Assembly: GCA_964388085.1 (NCBI GenBank)
Contig: CAYLZW010000171.1
Coordinates: forward strand, 1-12,380
Direction of reading: 5' to 3'
Origin: CAYLZW01 sp964388085
GTDB taxonomy: Bacteria; Myxococcota; UBA727; CAYLZW01
Length of the DNA stretch: 12,380 nt
Shown here: in pieces, positions 1-7,107 of the stretch
Position numbering within the stretch: position 1 is the stretch's first letter
Layout: every line of letters begins with the position of its first letter
Program-made: the position numbers and the translations under genes
Notes under the pieces: model-generated
Seen by the model: the letters and a program-made list of their open reading frames with translations, nothing else
What the model was told of the DNA's origin: nothing
Database searches by the model: none

Positions 1-1188
1 CTCGTCAGCGCCATGCAAGAGCACCTCTCGGTGCTGCCCGGCATGAGGATCGTGTTCACGCAGCCCATCGAGATGCGCGTGAACGAGATGGTCGCCGGCA
101 TCCGCGCCGACGTCGGCGTGAAGGTCTTCGGCGCGGACCTCGACGTGCTGCTCGAGAAGGGGCGGGCCATCGAGCGGGTGTTGAAGTCCATCCCTGGCGC
201 GGCCGACGTCGCCGTGGAGCAGATGACGGGCCTGCCGGTGCTCGAGATCGACGTCGACCGCCGCGCCATCGCCCGGCACGGCGTCAGCGTGCGCGAGGTG
301 CTCGACGCCGTGCGCGCGCTCGGCGCGCTCGAGGTCGGCGAGCTGTTCGAGGGCGAGCGCCGCTTTCCGATCGCCCTGCGCGTCGACGACCGCTACCGGC
401 AGAGCCCCGAGCGCGTCGGCCGCATCCTCATCGGCTCGGAGGCGGGCGATCGGGTCCCGCTCTCGCGCCTCGCCGAGCTGCGCGTCGTCGACGGCCCCTC
501 GACGGTGCAGCGCGAGTGGGGCCGCCGGCGCCTCGTCGTGCAGGCGAACGTGCGCGGGCGGGACGTCGGCTCGTTCGTCGCTGAAGCGCAGGCGCGCGTC
601 GAGCGGGAGGTGGCGCTGCCCGAGGGCTACTTCATCCGCTACGGCGGCCAGTTCGAGCACCTCGAGGAGGCCAGCCGGCGGCTCTTGCTCGTCGTCCCGC
701 TCGCGCTGCTGCTGGTGTTCTCGCTGCTCTACGTCACCTACGGCCGCGTGACCGACGCGCTGCGCGTGTTCTGCGGCGTGCCCTTCGCCATCGTCGGCGG
801 CGTGTTCGCGCTCTGGCTGCGCGGCATCCCCTTCTCGGTGTCGGCGGCGGTCGGCTTCATCGCGCTCTCGGGCGTCGCGGTGCTGGGCGATATGGTGCTC
901 GTCTCCACCCTTCGGCAACTGACGGACCGTGGCGTCCCGCTGGCCCAGGCGGTGCGCGAGGCAGCCGATCGCCGGCTGCGGCCGGTGCTCATGACCGCCC
1001 TCGTCGCGAGCGTGGGCTTCCTCCCCATGGCGCTCAACACCGGCATCGGCGCCGAGGTGCAGCGCCCGCTCGCCACCGTCGTCATCGGCGGCATGGTGAC
1101 GTCGACGCTTTTGACCTTGTTCGTGTTGCCGGTGCTGTACCTGAGCCTGCGCGCTCTCCGCGAGGACCCGGCCGATGAGCTCGCCTGA
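1..1188 (+). CDS. Heavy-metal efflux RND transporter, CzcA/CusA type (C-terminal part, 5' end outside window)
   Basis: Inner-membrane proton-driven pump subunit that exports metal ions from periplasm or cytosol through a tripartite complex. Only about the last 395 codons are present; the frame is open from base 1, and full-length family members are roughly 1,000-1,050 residues. The visible part has the second periplasmic porter region (about residues 1-225, with a family-typical GGQFEHLEEA stretch just before the membrane), then five hydrophobic segments at about 226-245, 253-272, 279-301, 329-347 and 358-382. The segment GFIALSGVAVLGDMVLVS and the RLRPVLMTALVASVGFLPMAL stretch are characteristic of HME-RND pumps. 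The first methionine, at base 13, is internal, not the start. The 3' end overlaps the following thioredoxin gene by 14 bases, implying translational coupling. The metal (Cu/Ag versus Co/Zn/Cd) cannot be decided because the proton-relay and ion-site helices lie upstream. Confidence 0.92.
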   Translation, partial: LVSAMQEHLSVLPGMRIVFTQPIEMRVNEMVAGIRADVGVKVFGADLDVLLEKGRAIERVLKSIPGAADVAVEQMTGLPVLEIDVDRRAIARHGVSVREVLDAVRALGALEVGELFEGERRFPIALRVDDRYRQSPERVGRILIGSEAGDRVPLSRLAELRVVDGPSTVQREWGRRRLVVQANVRGRDVGSFVAEAQARVEREVALPEGYFIRYGGQFEHLEEASRRLLLVVPLALLLVFSLLYVTYGRVTDALRVFCGVPFAIVGGVFALWLRGIPFSVSAAVGFIALSGVAVLGDMVLVSTLRQLTDRGVPLAQAVREAADRRLRPVLMTALVASVGFLPMALNTGIGAEVQRPLATVVIGGMVTSTLLTLFVLPVLYLSLRALREDPADELA

Positions 1189-1723
1189 GCCGAACGCTCC
1201 CCGGCGGCGCTGGCCGCTTGTGCTCGCCCTGCTGCTGGCGGCCCAGGCGTTGGCTGTCGTCATGTATCTGATCGTCGAGCGGGAGCGCACACCGGAGCTG
1301 CGGGAAGACCTCGGCTTCGAGCCGCTGAGCCTCGCGCTGCCGGCGCTCACGCTCTCGCGTCCGAGCGAGACCTTGACGCTGCCCGCCGCGAACACCGACG
1401 ACAACCTCACGCTGCTGCACGTCTGGGCCACCTGGTGCAAGCCCTGCCGCGAAGAGCTGCCGACGCTGCTCGCGCTCGGCGACGAGGTGCCGCTCGTGTT
1501 CGCGAGCACGGACGAGACCTGGCCCGTCATCGAGCACTACTTTGACGGCGACGTGCCGCGCGGGGTCTGGCGCCTCGACGACGAGAGCCAGCTCCCCGTG
1601 CGTGGACTGCCGACGACGTTGGTGCTTCGGGGCGATCGGGTGATCGCGCGCGTGGAGGGCGCCCGCCGCTGGACGTCCGAGGGGGTCCGGGAGCTACGGG
1701 CCGACATCGACGCTGCCGAGTAG
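1175..1723 (+). CDS. Membrane-anchored thioredoxin-like protein, TlpA/ResA family
   Basis: Thiol-disulfide oxidoreductase facing the periplasm, 182 residues. An N-terminal arginine-rich stub (RRRW) is followed by one hydrophobic segment at about residues 14-33, which fits a signal anchor. The thioredoxin fold follows, with active site WATWCKPC (Cys88, Cys91) and the cis-proline at Pro146 in GLPTTLVL. Length suits a TlpA/ResA domain with anchor. The ATG lies inside the last codons of the RND pump gene (14-base overlap), so the two are probably translated as one operon. That context suggests it keeps cysteines of the efflux system or of metal-binding periplasmic proteins reduced; this role is inference. 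It is followed after 39 bases by the convergent ahpF. Confidence 0.88.
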   Translation: MSSPEPNAPRRRWPLVLALLLAAQALAVVMYLIVERERTPELREDLGFEPLSLALPALTLSRPSETLTLPAANTDDNLTLLHVWATWCKPCREELPTLLALGDEVPLVFASTDETWPVIEHYFDGDVPRGVWRLDDESQLPVRGLPTTLVLRGDRVIARVEGARRWTSEGVRELRADIDAAE

Positions 1724-1733
1724 CGGCCGTGTG

Positions 1734-1764
1734 GAGCCTCTGCTGGCTCGAGCCGTGCTGGCTC
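1734..1764. terminator. Two tandem short hairpins between convergent genes (possible bidirectional terminator)
   Basis: The 39-base gap between the convergent stop codons contains GAGCC-N6-GGCTC (1734-1749) immediately followed by GAGCC-N5-GGCTC (1750-1764), the latter touching the ahpF stop codon. Each stem is five base pairs and G/C-rich on both strands. There is no T-run on either side, so this is not a classic intrinsic terminator. It may be a transcript-end stabiliser or a small duplication. Confidence 0.35.
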
Positions 1765-3328
1765 AAGCCGCCAAAGGCGCGCTCGCGCGGATCAGGTAGT
1801 CGAAGGAGCCAAGCGCCGCCTTCGCGCCGTCGCCCGTCGCGCAGACGATCTGCTTGTACGGCGTCGTCGTCATATCGCCCGCCGCGAAGAGGCCCGGCAC
1901 CGACGTCGCCCCGCGCGCGTCCACGATGACCTCGCCGTGCTGCGAGAGCTCGACGACGCCCTTCAGCCAGCCGGTATTCGGCACGAGGCCAATCTGCACG
2001 AAGATGCCCTCCACCTCCACGTGGCGGAGCTCACCGCTCGTGCGGTCCTCGTACTCGAGCGCGTTCACCTTGGTGCCGTCGCCGAGCACCTGCTTGGTCA
2101 GCGCGCTCGTGACGACGTCGACGTTCGGCAGGCTGCGCAGCTTTCGCTGCAGCACCGCGTCCGCGCGCAGCTCGGGGGCGAGCTCGAGCAAGGTCACGTG
2201 CTGCACGACGCCGGCGAGGTCGATGGCGGCCTCGACGCCCGAGTTGCCGCCGCCGATGACGGCCACGGCCTTGCCCTTGAACAGCGGGCCGTCGCAGTGC
2301 GGGCAGTAGGTGACGCCCTTGGTGCGGTACTCCTGCTCGCCGGGGACGTTCATGTCGCGCCAGCCGGCGCCGGTGGCGAGCACGACGCTGCGGGCCTTCA
2401 GCGTGGCCCCGCTCGTGAGGCGCAGCTCGAACAGCTCGCCCTTGGTGAGGGACTCGACGCGCTCGCTCTTGATGACCTCCACCGGATAAGCGCGCACGTG
2501 CGCCTCGAGCGCAGCCGCCAGGTTCGGCCCCTCCGTCTCCACGACGGAGATGAAGTTCTCGATGGCGAGCGTGTCGAGCACCTGCCCGCCGAAGCGCTCG
2601 GCCACGAGGCCGGTGTCGATGCCCTTGCGCGCGCTATAGACCGCCGCCGCCGCGCCCGCGGGGCCGCCGCCGATGACGAGCACGTCGAAGGGATCACGCT
2701 GGCTCAGCGCCTCCGCCCGACGCTGCGCGTGCGAGCCGTCATCGATCTTGGCGAGGATCTCGTCGAGCTCCATGCGGCCCTGCGCGAAGGGCTCGCCGTT
2801 CAGGAACACGCTCGGCACCGCCATGACCTGCCGCGCCTCGACCTCGCCCCTGTAGAGCGCGCCGTCGATGGCGACGTGCGTGACGTGCGGGTTCTTCGCG
2901 GCCATCAGGTTCAGCGCCTGCACGACGTCGGGGCAGTTCACGCACGAGGTGGAGAAGTAGGTCTCGAAGCGCAGCTCGCGCCCGAGGCCGGCGATGCGCT
3001 CGAGCGACTCGTCGCTGACCCTGGGCGGATGTCCGCCGACGTGCAGCAGCGCGAGCACCAGCGAGGTGAGCTCGTGCCCGAGCGGCAGCCCCGCGAAGCG
3101 CACGCGCGGCTCCTCGCCCGGCAGGTGGATGCCAAAAGACGGCGTCCGCTCTCCGCCCTCGCGGCGCTCCTGGATCTCGAGCAGCGAAGAGGTGCCGGCG
3201 AGCTCTTTCAGCAGCTGGCGCATCTCGGCCGAGGCCTCGCTGTCGTCGACGAAGGCGGTGATGGCGAGCGGCTTTTGCAAGCGGGCGAGGGTGCTGCGCA
3301 GTTGGTCTTTCACGGCTTCGTCGAGCAT
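1763..3328 (-). CDS. ahpF: Alkyl hydroperoxide reductase subunit F (NADH:peroxiredoxin reductase)
   Basis: Cytosolic flavoprotein of 521 residues, the usual AhpF length, that transfers electrons from NADH via FAD to AhpC. The N-terminal tandem thioredoxin-like domain (about 1-197) carries the CVNC redox site (Cys129/Cys132) in the family sequence CVNCPDVVQALN. The thioredoxin-reductase-like part follows: an FAD-binding GGGPAG loop near 220-225, the CPHC active site (Cys342/Cys345) in YCPHCDG, an NAD-binding GGGNSGVEAA loop near 359-368, and the C-terminal FAD motif GLFAAGDMTTTPYKQ. All catalytic cysteines are present. The ATG at 3328 is preceded by a GGAGGA ribosome-binding site (3332-3337). 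It lies 93 bases downstream of ahpC on the same strand, so the two probably share a transcript controlled by the divergent oxyR. Confidence 0.97.
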   Translation of the reverse strand: MLDEAVKDQLRSTLARLQKPLAITAFVDDSEASAEMRQLLKELAGTSSLLEIQERREGGERTPSFGIHLPGEEPRVRFAGLPLGHELTSLVLALLHVGGHPPRVSDESLERIAGLGRELRFETYFSTSCVNCPDVVQALNLMAAKNPHVTHVAIDGALYRGEVEARQVMAVPSVFLNGEPFAQGRMELDEILAKIDDGSHAQRRAEALSQRDPFDVLVIGGGPAGAAAAVYSARKGIDTGLVAERFGGQVLDTLAIENFISVVETEGPNLAAALEAHVRAYPVEVIKSERVESLTKGELFELRLTSGATLKARSVVLATGAGWRDMNVPGEQEYRTKGVTYCPHCDGPLFKGKAVAVIGGGNSGVEAAIDLAGVVQHVTLLELAPELRADAVLQRKLRSLPNVDVVTSALTKQVLGDGTKVNALEYEDRTSGELRHVEVEGIFVQIGLVPNTGWLKGVVELSQHGEVIVDARGATSVPGLFAAGDMTTTPYKQIVCATGDGAKAALGSFDYLIRASAPLAA

Positions 3329-3374
3329 GGGTCCTCCGGCGGGGGTTCGAGTCAGGTGGGGGAGAAGGGGCCGA

Positions 3375-3406
3375 GGCGCGCCGCCGCGTACGAACGGCGA
3401 CGCGCC
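3375..3406 (-). promoter_or_regulatory. 12-bp hairpin in the ahpC-ahpF spacer
   Basis: Arms 3375-3386 and 3395-3406 (minus-strand RNA reads GGCGCGUCGCCG, 8-base loop, CGGCGGCGCGCC) pair over 12 positions. The single non-Watson-Crick position is a G-U pair in the ahpCF transcript but a C-A mismatch on the opposite strand, which favours a structure made in the sense RNA. No T-run follows, so full termination is unlikely. A role as partial attenuator or 3' stabiliser that yields more ahpC than ahpF message is inferred. Confidence 0.5.
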
Positions 3407-3421
3407 CTACCGGTGGATGCG

Positions 3422-3985
3422 TCAGATCTTGCCGACGAGATCGAGCGAGGGCTTGAGGGTCTTCTGGCCCTCCTCCCAGTTCGCCGGGCACACCTCGTTC
3501 GGGTGCGTGGCGACGTACTGCGCGGCCTTCACCTTGCGCAAGAGCTCGGACGCGTTCCGGCCGATGCCGTTGTCGTGGATCTCGCACAGCTTGATCTCGC
3601 CCTCGGGGTTCACGACGAAGGTGCCGCGCAGCGCCAGGCCCTCCTCCTCGATCAGCACGTCGAAGTTGCGCGCCAGCGTCGCGGTGGGGTCGCCGATCAT
3701 CGGGTAGGTGACCTTGCCGATGGCGTCCGAGCTGTCGTGCCAGGCCTTGTGCGCGAAGTGCGTGTCCGTCGACACGCTATAGACGTCCACGCCCAGCTTC
3801 TGGAACTCGGCGTAGTGCTGCGCGAGGTCCTCGAGCTCGGTCGGGCACACGAAGGTGAAGTCGGCCGGGTAGAACACGAACACGGACCACTTGCCGCGCA
3901 CGCTCTCGTCGGACACGGGCACGAACTTGCCCTGGTGGTAGGCGGTGGCCTTGAACGGCTTGATGCGGGTGTTGATGAGAGACAT
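3422..3985 (-). CDS. ahpC: Alkyl hydroperoxide reductase subunit C, 2-Cys peroxiredoxin
   Basis: Typical Prx1/AhpC peroxiredoxin of 187 residues, the same length as the E. coli enzyme, which reduces hydrogen peroxide and organic peroxides in the cytosol. The peroxidatic Cys47 sits in DFTFVCPTELEDL and the resolving Cys166 in HPNEVCPANW; Arg120 and the GTFVV strand follow the family. The start is taken at the ATG at 3985 (MSLINTRIKPF, the conserved N-terminus), not at an in-frame ATG 45 bases upstream, because AGGAGG lies at 3997-4002. It is first in an ahpC-ahpF unit and is divergent from oxyR across a 139-base control region. Confidence 0.98.
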   Translation of the reverse strand: MSLINTRIKPFKATAYHQGKFVPVSDESVRGKWSVFVFYPADFTFVCPTELEDLAQHYAEFQKLGVDVYSVSTDTHFAHKAWHDSSDAIGKVTYPMIGDPTATLARNFDVLIEEEGLALRGTFVVNPEGEIKLCEIHDNGIGRNASELLRKVKAAQYVATHPNEVCPANWEEGQKTLKPSLDLVGKI

Positions 3986-4124
3986 GGGCGCTCGCTCCTC
4001 CTGTGTGTGCGCGGCGCAGGAGCGCGCCACGCGTTCGGTTCGAGCATCACTCTAAGGATCACAGAGGTTCCTTCCAGTCGAACGTTTTCAAGCACGGTTC
4101 AGGTTTGTTGATACTCTGGTCCCT
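3986..4124. promoter_or_regulatory. Divergent ahpC / oxyR control region
   Basis: The 139-base gap between the two start codons is A/T-richer than its surroundings. On the oxyR side, GATACT (4110-4115) is a plausible -10 with TTTCAA (4086-4091) 18 bases upstream. On the ahpC side, TTAGAG (4050-4055, minus strand) is a possible -10 with a poor -35, as expected for an activator-dependent promoter. GGTTC occurs at 4037-4041, 4066-4070 and 4096-4100, about three helical turns apart, with an inverted GAAC at 4080-4083. No full match to the E. coli OxyR four-block ATAG/CTAT consensus is visible. That OxyR binds here is inferred from gene arrangement. Confidence 0.5.
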
Positions 4125-5099
4125 ATGAGCACCCGCATGGACCTCGACCAGGTCACCCTCAGCCAGCTCCGCTACGCCGTCGCCGTCGAGCAGTGCGGCA
4201 GCTTCCGGCTCGCCTCGGCGCGCTGCCACATCTCCCAGTCGGGCCTCAGCATGCAGGTGCAGAAGCTCGAGGAGCTGCTCGGCGTCGTGCTCTTCGACCG
4301 TAGCAAGAAGCCCGTGCTCGTCACGCAGGAGGGCGCGCGCGCGCTCTCGCAGATGCGCGAGGTGCTGCGCGAGACCGAGCGCCTCGGCCAGGTGGTCGCC
4401 GAGGACGACGAGCCGTCCGGCCGCTATCGCCTCGGCGTCATCCCGACGCTGGCGCCCACGGTGCTGCCGCTCTTCCTCGGCGATCTGCTGAAGCGCTACC
4501 CGCGCGTCGAGCTCGTCATCGAAGAGCTCAAGACCGAGGAGATCATCGCGCGCCTCAGCGCCGACACCCTCGACGCCGGCCTCGCCTCGACGCCCCTCGG
4601 CGTCCCCTCCTTGCAAGAGCACACGCTCGCGCACGAGACCATGGTCGCCTACCTCCCCGCCGGCGACCCGCTGCTGAAGTCGAGCAGCGTCACGCAAGCC
4701 AAGCTGCAAGACCGTGAGCTCTGGGTCATGCCCGAGGGCCACTGCTTCCGGAGCCAGGTGCTCGCCTACTGCAGCAAGAGCGGCTCGCTACGGCCGCCGC
4801 ACGGCATCCAATTCGAGAGCGGCAGCTTCGAGACGCTCATTCGCCTGGTCGACGAGGGGCTCGGCGCGACGATTCTACCGGCCCTCGTGGCGAAGACCCT
4901 GCCGGCCCACAAGCGCGCGCGTACGCGGCCGCTGCTGCGTCCGACTCCGGTGCGGGAGATTGGCTTGGTGACGGCGCGCACGCAGCTGCGCCGCCGTGTG
5001 ACCGACGTGCTGGTGGAGTCGATCAAGAGCCATTTGGCGGCGGCGCTCGAGCCGGCGCCGAAGAGCGCGGCGGTGCTCGATCCGCTGCCGGCCCCCTAG
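4125..5099 (+). CDS. oxyR: Hydrogen-peroxide-sensing LysR-type regulator OxyR
   Basis: LysR-family transcription factor of 324 residues. The winged helix-turn-helix is at about residues 12-70 (LRYAVAVEQCGSFRLASARCHISQSGLSMQVQKLE), then a linker helix and a two-lobed sensor domain from about 100. The redox pair Cys207 and Cys216 sits in GHCFRSQVLAYC, with exactly the nine-residue spacing of E. coli Cys199/Cys208, which is the main reason for naming it OxyR and not a generic LysR protein. It is divergent from ahpC, its classical target. No Shine-Dalgarno sequence precedes the ATG at 4125 or the alternative at 4137 (MDLDQV), so the start could be either. The C-terminal 20 residues are alanine/proline-rich and dispensable-looking. 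Confidence 0.94.
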   Translation: MSTRMDLDQVTLSQLRYAVAVEQCGSFRLASARCHISQSGLSMQVQKLEELLGVVLFDRSKKPVLVTQEGARALSQMREVLRETERLGQVVAEDDEPSGRYRLGVIPTLAPTVLPLFLGDLLKRYPRVELVIEELKTEEIIARLSADTLDAGLASTPLGVPSLQEHTLAHETMVAYLPAGDPLLKSSSVTQAKLQDRELWVMPEGHCFRSQVLAYCSKSGSLRPPHGIQFESGSFETLIRLVDEGLGATILPALVAKTLPAHKRARTRPLLRPTPVREIGLVTARTQLRRRVTDVLVESIKSHLAAALEPAPKSAAVLDPLPAP

Positions 5100-5317
5100 G
5101 CCATGAGGCCCTTCAAACAACCCCGAATTCGAGGAGCTTTGACTCCTCGCGCTGCGCGCATCGGGTTGACGGGCCGAGCATGATCATCTCGCCCCTTGTC
5201 CATGCTCATTTCGCATCCTCGAGCATCGCTGGATCGATACTCGACGAGCAAAACCGCTGACTCTGTACCGCAGGTGGGTGCATGCTCGGCGCCGCGTTCT
5301 ACTTCTCGGGCTGCCAA
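5100..5317. other. Intergenic region with short inverted repeats
   Basis: The 218-base gap between the convergent oxyR and the HipS/HIRAN-like gene has no credible gene. It contains a 7-bp hairpin at 5130-5149 (CGAGGAG, loop CTTTGA, CTCCTCG) just after oxyR, without a T-run. It also has GAGCATG (5176-5182) inverted against CATGCTC (5201-5207), and a third CATGCTC at 5281-5287. Composition is more A/T-rich than in the flanking genes. The hairpin may end oxyR transcripts. Confidence 0.4.
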
Positions 5318-5998
5318 TCAAGCGGCGCGCGCGAGGCGCACGACCCAGCGCCCCTCGGGCAACCCTGGCTCCAGCAAGCGGCGCATCGCCCGCGCCTCGA
5401 GCCGCACCCCGCCGTCGAGGAGACGCGACACCATCGGCGCGTACTGGCGTTGGACGTACCCGACGCTCGGCCCGCCAATGACGTCGAGCCGCACTGCGAG
5501 CGGGTCCGCCGTGAGCTCGGGCTGACGCACGAGTGACAACGCATCGCCCTCCCGCAACTGCGCGCCGCCCGCGTGCTTCGTGGCACCTGCGACACGCATC
5601 TCGAGCGGGACGCTCAGGTCGTCATCGTCGGGTCGCCACTCCGCCAATTCGATGCGGTCGGTAAGCTGGACGCCGCCGCTGCGCGCCAGGATCTCCATCG
5701 GGTCGTCGCTTCGCTCGACGCCCCACTGATCGATCAGGCGCTTGAAGTCCGGACGAGCGGGAGAGGGAACGCGCTGGGCGAACGTCGAGAACAAATAGCC
5801 GCTCTCGTAGTGCTCGGTCTCCTCGGGCAGCTCGATGAGGGCCCGGAAGCCGCTCGCCTTTGCAGCGTCGAGGCTTTCGAGGTAGCGGAACGCGTAGCCC
5901 TGTTTCTCGACGCGAGAGAGCACACCCACGACGTGACGTCGGCCGCCGTCCGCCGGCTGCTTCCAGATCACCCAGAGCTTGTCGTAGGTCGAGCGCAT
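5318..5998 (-). CDS. HipA N-lobe-like (HipS-like) protein with a C-terminal HIRAN-like domain
   Basis: A 226-residue protein whose start is taken at the ATG at 5998, which overlaps the stop of the upstream kinase gene (TGATG, one shared base), so the pair is translationally coupled. Residues about 8-120 resemble the N-subdomain 1 of HipA, found separately as HipS in HipBST systems: a short strand-rich start (LWVIWKQ, VGVLSRVEKQGYAFRYL), then LIELPEE, YLFSTFAQRVPSPARPDF and MEILARSGG. Residues about 132-212 resemble a HIRAN domain, a DNA-end/nucleic-acid recognition fold: VAGATK, LREGDALSLVRQPELTADPLAV, GPSVGYVQRQYAPMVSRLLDGG. Both assignments come from pattern recognition; the HIRAN one is the firmer. 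It is probably a partner or regulator of the kinase. An upstream ATG at 6241 would give a low-complexity extension inside the kinase gene and was not used. Confidence 0.72.
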   Translation of the reverse strand: MRSTYDKLWVIWKQPADGGRRHVVGVLSRVEKQGYAFRYLESLDAAKASGFRALIELPEETEHYESGYLFSTFAQRVPSPARPDFKRLIDQWGVERSDDPMEILARSGGVQLTDRIELAEWRPDDDDLSVPLEMRVAGATKHAGGAQLREGDALSLVRQPELTADPLAVRLDVIGGPSVGYVQRQYAPMVSRLLDGGVRLEARAMRRLLEPGLPEGRWVVRLARAA

Positions 5999-6927
5999 CA
6001 CAACATCTCCCGCAGCCACCGTAGCCGCTGCTCCAGGAGGCGCTTCGCGAGGAGCTTCCTCGGGCGCGGCATCCACGTCTCCTGCAGCTGGTCTACGAAC
6101 CCCTGAATTCCCGGCAGGATGCTCGCGATGACGGCCAAGTGCTTGCCTCCCCGCTCCTGCCACTCCCTTGTGCCTGCTGCCTCGCGCACCAGCTGTACCA
6201 TGCCGATCAGCCCGCGGGAGTCCCCGAACCCGCTGGGACACTTCTGCACGAACCGGTGGAAAGCCAGTTCGTAATCCCGACGCTCCCCGTGCGACGCGGC
6301 TTGGCCTGGCGGCCGAAGCAAGAGCTTGTCGTCGGTCAGCACCGCGCCGAGGCTCGACGCGGGATCGTACATCGGCGCGAACACGGTGCCGCGATCAACG
6401 GTCCTCATGATGGACCAGTTTCCCGGGTGACGGTCGCCGTTGCCGATCCAGGCGTCGAAGAACAGCAGGTCCATGAAGGGACGGACGAGGTCGATGCCCT
6501 CCCGGTCCTCGAGCCAGCGCAGCGCACCGCGGGCGCGGCTCAGCGTGTGGTCCTGCCTTCGCTCGGCGTCGTAGCCCCGGTCCGCGCCGCGCATGAGCTC
6601 GTTCCCGGCCACCAGGTGGTCCCCATCCGAGAGGAAGCGCAGCACGCAGATACCTCGTACGTCACGCCCTTCGTCGTCGCGCCAAGTCGCCAGGACCGCT
6701 CGAGCGCTGTCGAGGCCTGCCAGGCGACCCGCCTCCAGACCGATGAGCTCAATGGCGGGCTCGTAGGGGCGACCGTGCCTCGGCGTCTTGCGAAGCCACA
6801 AGCTGCCGTCCGGCGACTGCACCCAGAGCTTCTCTCGAAGCCCGCGCTTCTCCTCGCCGACAACGGTCCAGGCAGAGGCGTCTGTGGCCGCCCAGCGCGA
6901 GACGTCGAGGGCCGGGATCGGGGACAT
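5998..6927 (-). CDS. HipA-like Ser/Thr kinase domain protein (HipT-like)
   Basis: A 309-residue protein with the C-terminal kinase half of HipA-type toxins, a PI3/4-kinase-like fold that phosphorylates proteins (aminoacyl-tRNA synthetases in characterised members). Likely ATP-site elements are the WLRK strand (Lys47) and a helix glutamate near 60-65 (AIELIGLEAGRL). The catalytic loop is GNGDRHPGNWSI, with Asp165 as base and Asn170 as metal ligand, followed by the metal-binding Asp188 in PMYDPASSLG. The usual N-terminal HipA subdomain is missing and a similar piece is encoded by the next gene, so this looks like a split HipA in kinase-first order. The start is chosen at 6927 (MSPIPALDV); an in-frame ATG at 7032 would add 35 residues of unstructured-looking sequence. 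No HipB-like helix-turn-helix gene is adjacent. The substrate is unknown. Confidence 0.75.
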   Translation of the reverse strand: MSPIPALDVSRWAATDASAWTVVGEEKRGLREKLWVQSPDGSLWLRKTPRHGRPYEPAIELIGLEAGRLAGLDSARAVLATWRDDEGRDVRGICVLRFLSDGDHLVAGNELMRGADRGYDAERRQDHTLSRARGALRWLEDREGIDLVRPFMDLLFFDAWIGNGDRHPGNWSIMRTVDRGTVFAPMYDPASSLGAVLTDDKLLLRPPGQAASHGERRDYELAFHRFVQKCPSGFGDSRGLIGMVQLVREAAGTREWQERGGKHLAVIASILPGIQGFVDQLQETWMPRPRKLLAKRLLEQRLRWLREML

Positions 6928-7107
6928 CAGGTAGCCTGCCCACTCACACGGCGGCTCGTCGGGACCGCAACCATGGAGCCGTGCGCGAGCAGAGCCATCA
7001 GCTCGTGCCGTGGAAGTTCGACCATGCACCACCCGCTGCTCAGCGCTCGTGACAGGGGCCGAGTATGGCCGACGGCCTTCCTCATCGCACGTGCCCGGCC
7101 GCCGAAC

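Noticed and set aside
1937..4111. 724-codon plus-strand reading frame opposite ahpF and ahpC
   Set aside because: It is antisense to two unmistakable genes. Its product is a low-complexity His/Arg/Leu/Ala/Gly sequence typical of the complement of G/C-ending codons.
3986..4124. Canonical E. coli-type OxyR operator
   Set aside because: The four-block ATAG/CTAT pattern is not present; only the gene arrangement supports OxyR control.
4059..4742. 227-codon minus-strand frame opposite oxyR
   Set aside because: It overlaps the conserved DNA-binding domain of oxyR on the other strand and has no recognisable features.
5999..6241. N-terminal extension of the HipS/HIRAN-like protein from an ATG at 6241
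   Set aside because: The extension lies wholly within the kinase gene, is low-complexity, and the coupled ATG at 5998 gives a sensible start.
6928..7032. Start of the HipA-like kinase at an ATG at 7032
   Set aside because: It adds 35 residues of disordered-looking sequence before the conserved part. Not excluded, but the ATG at 6927 is the better start.
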